Source: Kiritimatiellia bacterium (GTDB lineage: Bacteria; Verrucomicrobiota; Kiritimatiellia; RFP12; UBA1067). Taken from it: a DNA stretch of 21,423 bases. A model generated the notes under the pieces. It saw nothing but the letters and a program-made list of their open reading frames with translations. It was not told where the DNA came from and did no database searches. Of the stretch, positions 1-7,306 are shown piece by piece (positions within the stretch are counted from its first letter, which is position 1; each line of letters opens with the position of its first letter). The stretch is from assembly GCA_017405115.1 (NCBI GenBank), contig JAFRBA010000011.1, positions 1-21,423 of the forward strand, in the 5' to 3' direction. Made by a program: the position numbers and the translations under genes.

Positions 1-43
1 CGGTGTCGGCCATGCCGAATGTAAACTTTATCCAATGAAACAT
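1..43 (-). CDS. Possible 5' end of a leftward gene, truncated by the window edge
   Basis: An ATG at 43..41 opens a frame that stays open for 14 codons to the left edge (MFHWIKFTFGMADT). A second in-frame ATG is at 13..11. No good Shine-Dalgarno site precedes the first ATG. A tandem 15-bp repeat lies about 50 bp upstream, where a promoter or operator would be expected. Too little is visible to name a family. It is listed because it would continue the all-minus-strand layout and because abgT appears to end at a terminator before it. It could equally be chance. Confidence 0.3.
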   Translation of the reverse strand, partial: MFHWIKFTFGMADT

Positions 44-92
44 GGCTTGCCGTCGCAAACGGCGGCAAATGGCGCAACTCGCCCAGAGGAAG

Positions 93-124
93 ATTTCCTG
101 ATAATCCTAATTTCCTGATAACCC
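93..124. repeat. Tandem direct repeat of a 15-bp unit, 17-bp period
   Basis: ATTTCCTGATAATCC at 93-107 is repeated as ATTTCCTGATAACCC at 110-124, with one mismatch and a 2-bp spacer. On the minus strand it reads GGRTTATCAGGAAAT twice. It lies about 50 bp upstream of the candidate left-edge ATG, a position suited to a regulator binding the same face of the helix less than two turns apart. No known operator is recognised; it may also be part of a dispersed repeat. Confidence 0.55.
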
Positions 125-302
125 GAACGAAGTGAGCCGCGTAGCGGGCGCTATGCGGGGTGCCTACGGCCGGGGGATACGAGGGCCGAAGGCCGAAAGG
201 GTGCGGCGGCGCGTGGCGAAGGTCGTCCTACTGTAGTGGCAACAGAATCGCTGGAGGAGGCATCCAAACGACCTTCAGGCCAACGCGTTGCCGCGCCCTT
301 TC

Positions 303-320
303 AAAACGGCGGAACGCCGC
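303..320 (-). terminator. Likely intrinsic terminator downstream of abgT
   Basis: Read on the minus strand, GCGGCG-TTC-CGCCG forms a perfect 5-bp GC stem with a 3-nt loop, extendable by a G-T pair, followed directly by TTTT. It lies about 50 nt past the abgT stop codon in the correct orientation. The stem and T-run are short, so termination may be partial. Confidence 0.5.
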
Positions 321-368
321 TCGGCAAGCTGGCAGCGGTGGTCGCGCCGCAGGCGCAGAGACGGCTCA

Positions 369-1901
369 TCAAAAGCCGAACGGCAGACCTGACTTGTACC
401 AGACAAGCAGATGGATGGCGGAAACGACGAAGAACGCGACCGAGTACGGCAGCATCATCATTATCTGCTCACCGATGGTGAAGTCCTTGTTCCATTTGCG
501 GCAGAACACGAGAATCACGCCGGCGAAGTTCATTACCGGCGTTATGATGTTCGTGCAGGGCTCTGCGGAACGGTAGGCCGCAGTGACCACCTCCGGCGTC
601 AATGTCGAACTCACGCGGTAGAGCATCGGGACGAATATCGGCCCGAGGAGCATCCACTTCGCGCTCATCGAGGAAATGCACATGTTTACGATTCCCACGA
701 GAACCATGAACAGAACAAGCAGGACGCACGGCCATGAACCCAGGTCGAGCGCGATCAGCGCCCGCGCGCCCGCGCACGCGGCGAACGCGCCGAGATTGGA
801 ATACGTGAACATCGCAAGGAAGTTGAACGAGAAAAACGTAAGCACCATCAGATAGCTGACGCCGCCCACCTGCTTCGACGCCGCCTTTATGAGATCCCCC
901 GCGGAACGGAATTTCCCGGAGGCGAACCCGTACGCGGCCCCTGCGCAACCGAACGCAAACGCAACGAAAATGATTATGTCGTCCATGTACGGCACGCGGC
1001 GCGCCCCTGTCTCCGTAACGTACGGGGCGAGCGGACCGAGGGCGAACGCCGCGGCAACGCCCACCGCGCCGAGAAGCGACGCCAAGGCAATCCATATCGC
1101 GCGGCGCTCCTTCGGCTCAAGGGCGAAACTACGCGTCTCGTGCCCTTCGGGGTAGTGCCATGCGAACTTCGAGACGCGCGGCGCGACAAACCTGTTCGTC
1201 ACGAAACCGCCGACAAGCGTATAGATGCAGAACAGCCCGGCCATGAAAAAGTAGTCCATCGTAGGCGCGCAAAGCGCCGCGCCGTTGCGCGACACCGCAG
1301 GCACCCCCATCTGTTCGGCGAACGCCAGCGTGTTGAAGCCGACGACCACGTCGTTGGACGTGGCCGGTATGAGGTTCGCGCCAAAGCCGGCGCTGACGCC
1401 CGCGAAAGCCGCCGCTATGCCGACGAACGGATTCCTGCCGAGGGCCGCATAGAGCGAAGCCGCCAGCGGCACCAGGATGAAGTACGCCGCGTCGCTCACT
1501 ATCGAAGAAAACACCCCTATCCCCACAACCGCGTACGTGAGCCTGTTCACGTTCGTGCCGCGGCCGAGAAGCCGCAGCAGCGCACCGAGGAAACCGCTCT
1601 GCTCCGCCAGCCCCACGCCCATCATTATCAATATCACGATCGGCAGCAGCCCGTGCGCAAAGGCCACCCAGTTCTTGACGAGCGCATTGTCGAATATCCA
1701 GCGGACGTTCTCCGTCGTCGCCATAGACTTTACGGCGAGCGTCCGCCCTTCTGCGCCGGGCATGGAAAACGTAGTCCCGGAAAGCGCGATCGTCAGCACG
1801 AACGCGACCGCGTAAAGGCAGATGAAAATCACGACGGGATCCGGGATGCGCCGCATGAAACGCCAGAAGAATCCGTCGTTGCCGCCATCGACGCAACCCA
1901 T
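369..1901 (-). CDS. abgT: AbgT-family transporter (p-aminobenzoyl-glutamate type)
   Basis: A 510-residue polytopic inner-membrane protein, the normal length for the AbgT family, whose members move p-aminobenzoyl-glutamate, or sulfonamides in the MtrF branch. Family hallmarks are visible: SDAAYFILVPLAA followed by a GxNPFxGI segment and a FAGVSAGFGANL stretch in the first half, then SSMSAKWMLLGPIFVPM and TNIITPVMNF in the second. About 10-12 hydrophobic segments are apparent. The frame is open upstream to 2222, but that part is out-of-frame M20 sequence. AGGAGG lies 6 nt before the ATG at 1901, whose A is the last base of the M20 TGA. This 1-bp overlap implies translational coupling with the peptidase. 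Exact substrate is inferred; a dipeptide or other acyl-amino acid is possible. Confidence 0.92.
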   Translation of the reverse strand: MGCVDGGNDGFFWRFMRRIPDPVVIFICLYAVAFVLTIALSGTTFSMPGAEGRTLAVKSMATTENVRWIFDNALVKNWVAFAHGLLPIVILIMMGVGLAEQSGFLGALLRLLGRGTNVNRLTYAVVGIGVFSSIVSDAAYFILVPLAASLYAALGRNPFVGIAAAFAGVSAGFGANLIPATSNDVVVGFNTLAFAEQMGVPAVSRNGAALCAPTMDYFFMAGLFCIYTLVGGFVTNRFVAPRVSKFAWHYPEGHETRSFALEPKERRAIWIALASLLGAVGVAAAFALGPLAPYVTETGARRVPYMDDIIIFVAFAFGCAGAAYGFASGKFRSAGDLIKAASKQVGGVSYLMVLTFFSFNFLAMFTYSNLGAFAACAGARALIALDLGSWPCVLLVLFMVLVGIVNMCISSMSAKWMLLGPIFVPMLYRVSSTLTPEVVTAAYRSAEPCTNIITPVMNFAGVILVFCRKWNKDFTIGEQIMMMLPYSVAFFVVSAIHLLVWYKSGLPFGF

Positions 1902-3004
1902 CATTCGCCTCCTTTTACGAAGAAGCCGCTCAGCGCATCCGCCACTTCGCCTATGGATGCGAGGCGCACCGCCTCGTCTGCCGCATGGTCGCCGCGCTTT
2001 TCGACGCATGTTATGGCAAGCGGAACGCCGAGCGAGACGAACGCCCGCGCGTCCGTGGCGCCGTTCATGCGGACGAACGGCACGGGACGCTCCGGCCAGC
2101 AGCCGCGGAGATGCCGCTGCAGCGCGAGAAGCACGGGCGCGCCAGGATTGGAGACTACCGGCGGGGAATCCTCGCCGCGCGAGACGTCCAGACCGGTCGC
2201 CTCGCGGATGCGCGCCTCCCACGCATCTCCGCCGCTTGGATCCACGTAGCGGAGGTTGAGCGTCGCGGAAGCGACGTCCGGAATGCGGTTGGGGACGTCG
2301 CCGGCGGACAGGACCGTCGCCGCAAGCGTGTCGTGCCAGAAGTCTTCCGCGGTCGCTTCAAGCGGCCATATCCGACGCAATTTCCCGAGACCTTCCAGCA
2401 GGGCATCGACGGCATTGACGCATTCCCACGGACGCGACGCGTGGCCCGACCTGCCGTGCGCGGCAAGCGTGAAATACGTATGCCCCTTCTCGCCGACGCA
2501 CACCGAGTAGGGCTGTGAATCCATGACAAGCACGAGTTTCCTCGCCGCATACCCGCGCTCGACCATGGCGTAGCCGGTCGCGCCGCCCGTCTCCTCGTCC
2601 GTCGTAAACACCGCGCCGACCGACGCCTTCCCGTTCAGTTCCGCCAGAATCCGCGCGATCGCGACGACATTTCCCTTGCAATCTCCGGTCCCGCGGCCAC
2701 AGAGCCATCCATCGCGCTCGACAGGATCAAACATCTCCTCCGGGGCGGGCACCACGTCGAGGTGCGCGCAAAGGAGGAAGTCCTGCACTTTGCCCGGCGC
2801 GGTGGAAGCCCAGAGCATGTTTCGCCCGTCCGGCATGGATTCGACGGAGACGGCCACCCCGTGTTCCTTCAGCCATGCGGCGAGGACGTCGACGGCCCGA
2901 TTCACTTGCGCAATGTCGGCGCTTGCCGACGGAATGCGCGCCAGAGCCTTTAGAAGGCTCACCTCAGCCGCCTCGCCGCAGAGTATGGGTCTCGTCTTCT
3001 CCAT
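1901..3004 (-). CDS. M20-family zinc metallopeptidase / amidohydrolase
   Basis: A 367-residue cytoplasmic M20 hydrolase (ArgE/DapE/carboxypeptidase type) expected to cleave an amide or peptide bond using two metal ions. Visible ligands and catalytic residues: H81 and D83 in AHLDVV, D108 in GTGDCKG, E137-E138 in TDEETGG, D162 in VMDSQP and H340 in GDHAADE. The lid/dimerisation domain carries GHASRP (H188). The frame is open upstream to 3277, but ATG 3004 is preferred because M20 homology begins there and an extended -10 box ends only 7 nt upstream, suggesting a leaderless message. Overlap with abgT suggests import followed by hydrolysis, analogous to E. coli AbgT with AbgAB, although those subunits are M20D and this looks more like the ArgE/DapE side. 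Precise substrate unknown. Confidence 0.88.
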   Translation of the reverse strand: MEKTRPILCGEAAEVSLLKALARIPSASADIAQVNRAVDVLAAWLKEHGVAVSVESMPDGRNMLWASTAPGKVQDFLLCAHLDVVPAPEEMFDPVERDGWLCGRGTGDCKGNVVAIARILAELNGKASVGAVFTTDEETGGATGYAMVERGYAARKLVLVMDSQPYSVCVGEKGHTYFTLAAHGRSGHASRPWECVNAVDALLEGLGKLRRIWPLEATAEDFWHDTLAATVLSAGDVPNRIPDVASATLNLRYVDPSGGDAWEARIREATGLDVSRGEDSPPVVSNPGAPVLLALQRHLRGCWPERPVPFVRMNGATDARAFVSLGVPLAITCVEKRGDHAADEAVRLASIGEVADALSGFFVKGGE

Positions 3005-3011
3005 GCCGCGT

Positions 3012-3020
3012 ATTATACCA
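3012..3020 (-). promoter_or_regulatory. Extended -10 promoter of the M20-abgT operon
   Basis: The minus strand reads TGGTATAAT, a perfect TGnTATAAT extended -10. No convincing -35 is seen at 17 bp. Seven bases separate the hexamer from ATG 3004, so a start 7 nt past the hexamer falls on or next to the A of the ATG. The same nonamer precedes two other units in this window. Confidence 0.65.
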
Positions 3021-3257
3021 CAACAAAAGGCGACTCGGCGCGACCTGCGCAAGCGTCCAGAAAACGATACAAATTCGGGCATCGGAACGAGGCTGTCGCC
3101 GTCACGCCACCATGCCACGCCATCGACCTGAACAGACAATCCAATAGGCCTCGCAGGAACAATAAAGACCAGCACTCGACGTTCCGTAGCGCGCAGCGCG
3201 AAGGAGGATCGTCTCTCTGCGGCATAGCCATAATCTCTTTTGATTCCTTTAGCGTCT

Positions 3258-3935
3258 CTAAATCTCAGTTCGCACACCGTTTATCCGAAGCCACTCCACA
3301 GAGCTCTCAAAGCCCGGCAAGACGGAGGCAATTTTATCCCAGAAAGCTCGCGAATGCCGATGGTGTTCCAAATGAGCCAATTCATGGACAATGAGATAAT
3401 CCATTACCCGTGGCGGAACAAGCACACATCGCCAGTTGTAAGTAATAACACCTCCCGGCGTACAGGATCCCCACCGCGTAGACATATCACGGACAACGAC
3501 TTTCTTGGGCACAGGAAATCCTGAGAGCAATTCTCGTACACGCTTTCCAATCCGCACCTTTGCCATGCGCTTGTAAAACCCAATTAAGGCCGCCCGAGGA
3601 TCGCTATCACCTTTCCGTAAAAGAATATTTCCACTCCTAAGTTTAACTGGCTCGGACTGGTCCCGGATGAACTTCAATTGATAACTCCGACCAAGATATA
3701 AAAATGATTGGCCGTCTCGGAACTGACGATGTACCTGCTCCTTGTGAGCCTCTCGCCACTTCTCAAGCATAATGAACACATCGTACGCACGGCTCTCAAG
3801 TATCTCTTCGATGCGGGACTCGGCCATATCAGACGGGACCTGTACCGCGAGCGTTCCATCACGCTCGACGACAATGTGCATGGTCTTTCGGCGGCTACTC
3901 CGCCGGACAGCGACTTCGTAGTTACGCCATTTCAT
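3258..3935 (-). CDS. YgjP-like (DUF45) zinc metallopeptidase
   Basis: A 225-residue protein of the YgjP/DUF45 family, annotated in databases as M48-like or WLM/SprT-like metallopeptidase. The N-terminal beta-rich part starts with the typical basic R-R-x-S-R-R-K-T (11-18). RWGSC lies at 154-158, and the zinc site is HELAHLEHHRHSRAFW (184-199), giving H184, E185, H188 and probably H194. Two starts are possible: GTG 3956 and ATG 3935; ATG is chosen because family similarity begins there. It overlaps the hsdR 3' end by 14 bp, so it is probably co-translated. From general knowledge, such proteases are often found directly after hsdR in type I loci. A role in turning over restriction subunits or clearing protein from DNA is speculation. 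Confidence 0.87.
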   Translation of the reverse strand: MKWRNYEVAVRRSSRRKTMHIVVERDGTLAVQVPSDMAESRIEEILESRAYDVFIMLEKWREAHKEQVHRQFRDGQSFLYLGRSYQLKFIRDQSEPVKLRSGNILLRKGDSDPRAALIGFYKRMAKVRIGKRVRELLSGFPVPKKVVVRDMSTRWGSCTPGGVITYNWRCVLVPPRVMDYLIVHELAHLEHHRHSRAFWDKIASVLPGFESSVEWLRINGVRTEI

Positions 3936-6900
3936 CGATGTGCCGAAGAATCTCACCGTAACTGCACTTGCAGATGTTCATCACCTTTTCAGCCGCATTA
4001 AGATCGTCGGCCACAATCCCCCTCAGTCCAAGCCGAACGCCAAACGCAATCTTGTCTCTAAGCTTCTTGACTTCGCTCGGCTTCTCCCAGAAATTCGCGA
4101 CTACAAGCGATGCCTTGATTTCGGAGCACATCGATTTCGTCGCTCGCACAATCTTCGCATCCTCATCCTGCGACAATTCCTTATCCGCCAGCATCTTGAG
4201 ACAATCGTAGAACGGCCTTTGCATCTCCTTGCCCGCAAACCGATCATCCCTTGCCCGGCCCTTGTCCAAATCGCCCTTCAGCTGCTCGAACTCCTTGATC
4301 ATCTGCTCCCAGTTGCCCTGATAGGTCGAGATGATGCCGTCGAGTCGATCCTTGAACCTCTGGTAGAGTCCCGGGTCCTTATCCTGAAGATTGACCTTGA
4401 TCTGCCAGCGAATCGTATGCTCCATCGCCGACGCCTGGCTCTTCTTTCCGGCGTACATCGAGGCGATCTTCGGGAAGTCATCGCTCAACATCGACACAGC
4501 ATCAATATTTTGCACAATCGACTCGTTCTTCACATACTTGTCAATCAGTCGCCGCACTTTCGAACTCGCCCACTTGAGATCCATCGTCGGATCCTTGTAG
4601 AACTGTCCGATACGGAAAAGCATGTAGCCAAGGCGCTTGGCAAATATCCAATGCGTCTTCTGCACCTCCGGCTGATTGAAGAGAAGGTCGAGCCGGTCGA
4701 AGTAATTCTTCACGAGGGCATCGAGCTTCGCCCGCTTCTCCATATCCGCGACAAGAGCAATCACATCCTCCACAACCTTTCGGTCGGCCTCACCGTCGGC
4801 CAACGTCTGCGCGAGATACCCCTCGGCATCGCGAATTCCGTTGTCGGCGAAGAACTGGAGAATCTTGCGGTAGCGTCCCTCCAGTTCGGGTATCTCGTCG
4901 TTCACAGACTTGAAATACTCTCCGAACTCCTTCAGATCCTCCTTTGCATCCTCCAGCTCGTCCGCGTAGATTCCCAGTGCCCGCGTCAGATCCTTGGTGA
5001 TCCCGAAGTAATCGACCACCAAGCCATGCCCCTTCTTTGGCATCATGCGGTTCACGCGGGCAATCGCCTGCATGAGTCCGTGCTCCTTCAAGCTGCGGTC
5101 CAGATACATCACTTGTGCAATCGGCGCATCGAAGCCCGTCAGAAGCCGATCGCAGACGCACAGGATGCCGATACCCGTTTCCGGCTTCTCGGGATCGAAA
5201 CCCTTCTTGAACGCATCCGTGATCTCGCGTCCCTGCCCCTCCTTCCGCGCCTTGGTAATGTAGGCAGGTTCGTTGTTGGATTGCATCGACACGACAGCTC
5301 GCACCTTGAGCATCCGCAGCTTCGCAAGCAAATCCTCATCACGTTCGTCGCCGGTCTTAGACTCCTCTGCGGCAATGATTTTCGGAATGAGCCCCTCCAG
5401 CTCGTACTTGTACCGGCATGCTGCGGTTATGGACGCCGACACAACCATTGCCTTGAACCCATTCGGCAGGATCTCGGTCACGTAGTGAGTCAGGAGGTCA
5501 CGCGAGACCTCTTCGACCCGGTCCTTGCTTTCAAGGTAGGCGACCATGTCGCCGTACCGCTTCATGATCTCCTGTCGTTCCGCCTCCGTGCGCTCGCTGA
5601 ACTGCGCCTCGTACTCAGCGTCGAAGGCCTCGGGATCGCTGATCTTGTCCGCCGTCGTCTTGCCAATGTACATCACATCGACCGTCGCCCGGTCACGAAC
5701 CGCGTCCTTCATCTTATAGGTGTCGATAAACTCGTTCGGTTCGCAGTAGAAACGCTCCGCTGTCTTGATCTTGTGCCGAGGCGTCAGGAGCGGCGTTCCG
5801 GTGAATCCGATGCGTGTCGCATTCGGGAAGGCGATAAACAGATTCTTCGCCATGTCCCCACCCTGCGACCGATGCGCCTCGTCGACCAGGATCAGCACCT
5901 TCTCGCGATTGTTGATCTCCCCGAATACCTCGAATTTCGGCGGGATGCCAAGACGCTTCCAGCGTTCCAGCTCCTCCTTGGAAGAGACCCCGAACTTATG
6001 AATCATCACGAGATTGAGATTCGCCGTGTCTCCGCCAAGCTTCTCCAGCTCGGCCTTGGTCTCAACCACCGTCACGCCCTCGCCGGTCAGCACTGCATCG
6101 TCCTCGATCTGCTCCTCGAGTTCGTTCCGGTCCACGACGATCATGATCTTCCATCCGGCGAGATCAAAGGAATCGCGCATCTTCCGGACAAGAAACACCA
6201 TCGACAGCGACTTGCCGCTACCCTGCGTATGCCAGACGACACCGCTCCGCCCCTTGAAGTCCCCGCCCTTGCGAAGCCGCTCGATCATCTTGCCGACCGC
6301 GCGGTACTGGTTGTAGCGGCAGACGATCTTGACGAGATTCCCGCCCTTGGTGGTGAACAGCGTAAAGTTCTTCAGAATGTCGAGCAGGATCTCCTTGTTG
6401 AACATTCCGCCGATCATCACTTCCTGACGAACGCCGCCGTCCTGCGTCTCGACCGTGCGGTATTTCTCCGGGAAGATGTCCGTCCAGTTGTAGTAATAAT
6501 CGAACTCGCCCGTAATGGTCCCGAACCGCGCCTCTGTGCCGTGGGTAATGACATTGAAGAGGTTCGCATGGAAAAGCGACTCCTTGCCCTCGTCCTGCGC
6601 GTAGCTGTCGTCGGGATCCTTCCGTTGGTTGGAATAGCGCCGAATCTGCTCCCAAGCATCGCTCAACGGCTCGGCGACATCGAGATCCTTGCACTCAATC
6701 ACGATCCACGGCAATCCGTTCACGACACACACGATGTCCGGCACAATGTACGCCTTCGCCATCGCGGGCGTATCGACGCGGAACTGGTTGATCGCCAGAA
6801 ACCCGTTGTCATTGAAATGTCCCGGACGGAAATCCACGAGCTTCAAGGTTGGATTCTCTTCGCCCGTCACCTCGTTCTTGCCCGGGAGCGGCAAGCCCTT

Positions 6901-7182
6901 CCGCACCCAATCGAACACCTGACGGTTGGTCTCCACAAGCGGTCCCGTCTGCGTGGTGATCTTGTCATACGCCCAGTCAAGCTGCGCGTCCGTTGCCCAC
7001 GAATTGATCTTGCCGACCCATTTCTTGAAATGCGACCGAATCGCCACTTCCCCGAAGCTCATTCGCCGCGAGATCGTCGGATCGGTCGGATGATCCGGCC
7101 CTCCGCCATGATCAATGATTTCCCACCCAATCTCCTCCAACTTCTGGAGAAACGGTCTCTCGACATTTGAATACTCACTCAT
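3922..7182 (-). CDS. hsdR: Type I restriction enzyme subunit R (HsdR)
   Basis: A 1086-residue motor-nuclease subunit that with HsdM and HsdS translocates and cuts unmodified DNA. The N-terminal PD-(D/E)XK nuclease is seen as D149, E163-x-K165 (PDIVCVV... VIECKD), followed by the HsdR QxxxY motif (Q179...Y183). Superfamily 2 motor: Walker A TQGSGKS (319-325), DEAH (434-437), TGTP (461-464) and a late QAIARVNR motif VI, then a long helical C-terminal region. All key residues are intact, so the enzyme should be active. ATG 7182 has AAAGGAG 6 nt upstream. It is separated from the AlbA_2 gene by 124 AT-rich bases and so may have its own promoter. Confidence 0.97.
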   Translation of the reverse strand: MSEYSNVERPFLQKLEEIGWEIIDHGGGPDHPTDPTISRRMSFGEVAIRSHFKKWVGKINSWATDAQLDWAYDKITTQTGPLVETNRQVFDWVRKGLPLPGKNEVTGEENPTLKLVDFRPGHFNDNGFLAINQFRVDTPAMAKAYIVPDIVCVVNGLPWIVIECKDLDVAEPLSDAWEQIRRYSNQRKDPDDSYAQDEGKESLFHANLFNVITHGTEARFGTITGEFDYYYNWTDIFPEKYRTVETQDGGVRQEVMIGGMFNKEILLDILKNFTLFTTKGGNLVKIVCRYNQYRAVGKMIERLRKGGDFKGRSGVVWHTQGSGKSLSMVFLVRKMRDSFDLAGWKIMIVVDRNELEEQIEDDAVLTGEGVTVVETKAELEKLGGDTANLNLVMIHKFGVSSKEELERWKRLGIPPKFEVFGEINNREKVLILVDEAHRSQGGDMAKNLFIAFPNATRIGFTGTPLLTPRHKIKTAERFYCEPNEFIDTYKMKDAVRDRATVDVMYIGKTTADKISDPEAFDAEYEAQFSERTEAERQEIMKRYGDMVAYLESKDRVEEVSRDLLTHYVTEILPNGFKAMVVSASITAACRYKYELEGLIPKIIAAEESKTGDERDEDLLAKLRMLKVRAVVSMQSNNEPAYITKARKEGQGREITDAFKKGFDPEKPETGIGILCVCDRLLTGFDAPIAQVMYLDRSLKEHGLMQAIARVNRMMPKKGHGLVVDYFGITKDLTRALGIYADELEDAKEDLKEFGEYFKSVNDEIPELEGRYRKILQFFADNGIRDAEGYLAQTLADGEADRKVVEDVIALVADMEKRAKLDALVKNYFDRLDLLFNQPEVQKTHWIFAKRLGYMLFRIGQFYKDPTMDLKWASSKVRRLIDKYVKNESIVQNIDAVSMLSDDFPKIASMYAGKKSQASAMEHTIRWQIKVNLQDKDPGLYQRFKDRLDGIISTYQGNWEQMIKEFEQLKGDLDKGRARDDRFAGKEMQRPFYDCLKMLADKELSQDEDAKIVRATKSMCSEIKASLVVANFWEKPSEVKKLRDKIAFGVRLGLRGIVADDLNAAEKVMNICKCSYGEILRHIDEMA

Positions 7183-7241
7183 GGCGTTCTCCTTTGACTT
7201 TCATTAAATCCTTTTTGTAAAACAAATTCAAAAATAGACAT

Positions 7242-7247
7242 ATTATC
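7242..7247 (-). promoter_or_regulatory. Weak candidate -10 for hsdR
   Basis: The 124-bp gap before hsdR is markedly AT-rich. On the minus strand it contains GATAAT at 7247..7242 with TTTAAT 17 bp further upstream, giving a leader of roughly 50 nt. Several other AT-rich hexamers in the gap would serve as well, so this is only the best of several weak candidates. A separate hsdR promoter is plausible because restriction is often expressed apart from modification. Confidence 0.28.
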
Positions 7248-7306
7248 TGCTTTTCCCGTTTTTTATTAAATTACCCGCTTTCGTCTATTTTGACTCTATT
7301 TGGAAT

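Larger units (their letters stand above)
44..368. other. Intergenic region between abgT and the left-edge gene
   Basis: About 325 bases with no credible gene. It holds a hairpin with a T-run near abgT (303-320), a small palindrome CCGC-GTA-GCGG at 137-147, GC-rich purine-biased sequence around 180-220, and two tandem copies of a 15-bp AT-rich unit at 93-124. Short plus-strand frames cross it (for example from 236), but they run on antisense to abgT and show no recognisable motif or ribosome binding site. Confidence 0.6.

Noticed and set aside
236..481. Plus-strand 81-codon frame at the left end
   Set aside because: It runs into the abgT coding region antisense and shows no domain or ribosome site.
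1902..2222. N-terminal extension of the AbgT frame by 107 codons
   Set aside because: The extension is an out-of-frame reading of the M20 gene; homology and the AGGAGG site place the start at 1901.
1140..2249. Long plus-strand frame across abgT and the M20 gene
   Set aside because: Low-complexity, Arg/His-rich translation antisense to two well-supported genes.
3005..3277. Open 91-codon in-frame extension of the M20 peptidase, and a 72-codon frame at 3013-3231
   Set aside because: The extension lacks M20 similarity and crosses the promoter box; the 72-codon frame ends inside the TATAAT box and has no ribosome site or known motif. I treat 3021-3257 as non-coding.
3940..7170. A 1076-codon open frame on the plus strand
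   Set aside because: It is the exact antisense of hsdR, whose motifs are all in the minus-strand frame; the plus frame has no recognisable domain and arises from GC-rich codon bias.
7179..7241. 20-codon ORF overlapping the hsdR start by ATGA
   Set aside because: Its ATG abuts the best -10 candidate and would lie upstream of the predicted transcript start, with no ribosome site; probably chance.
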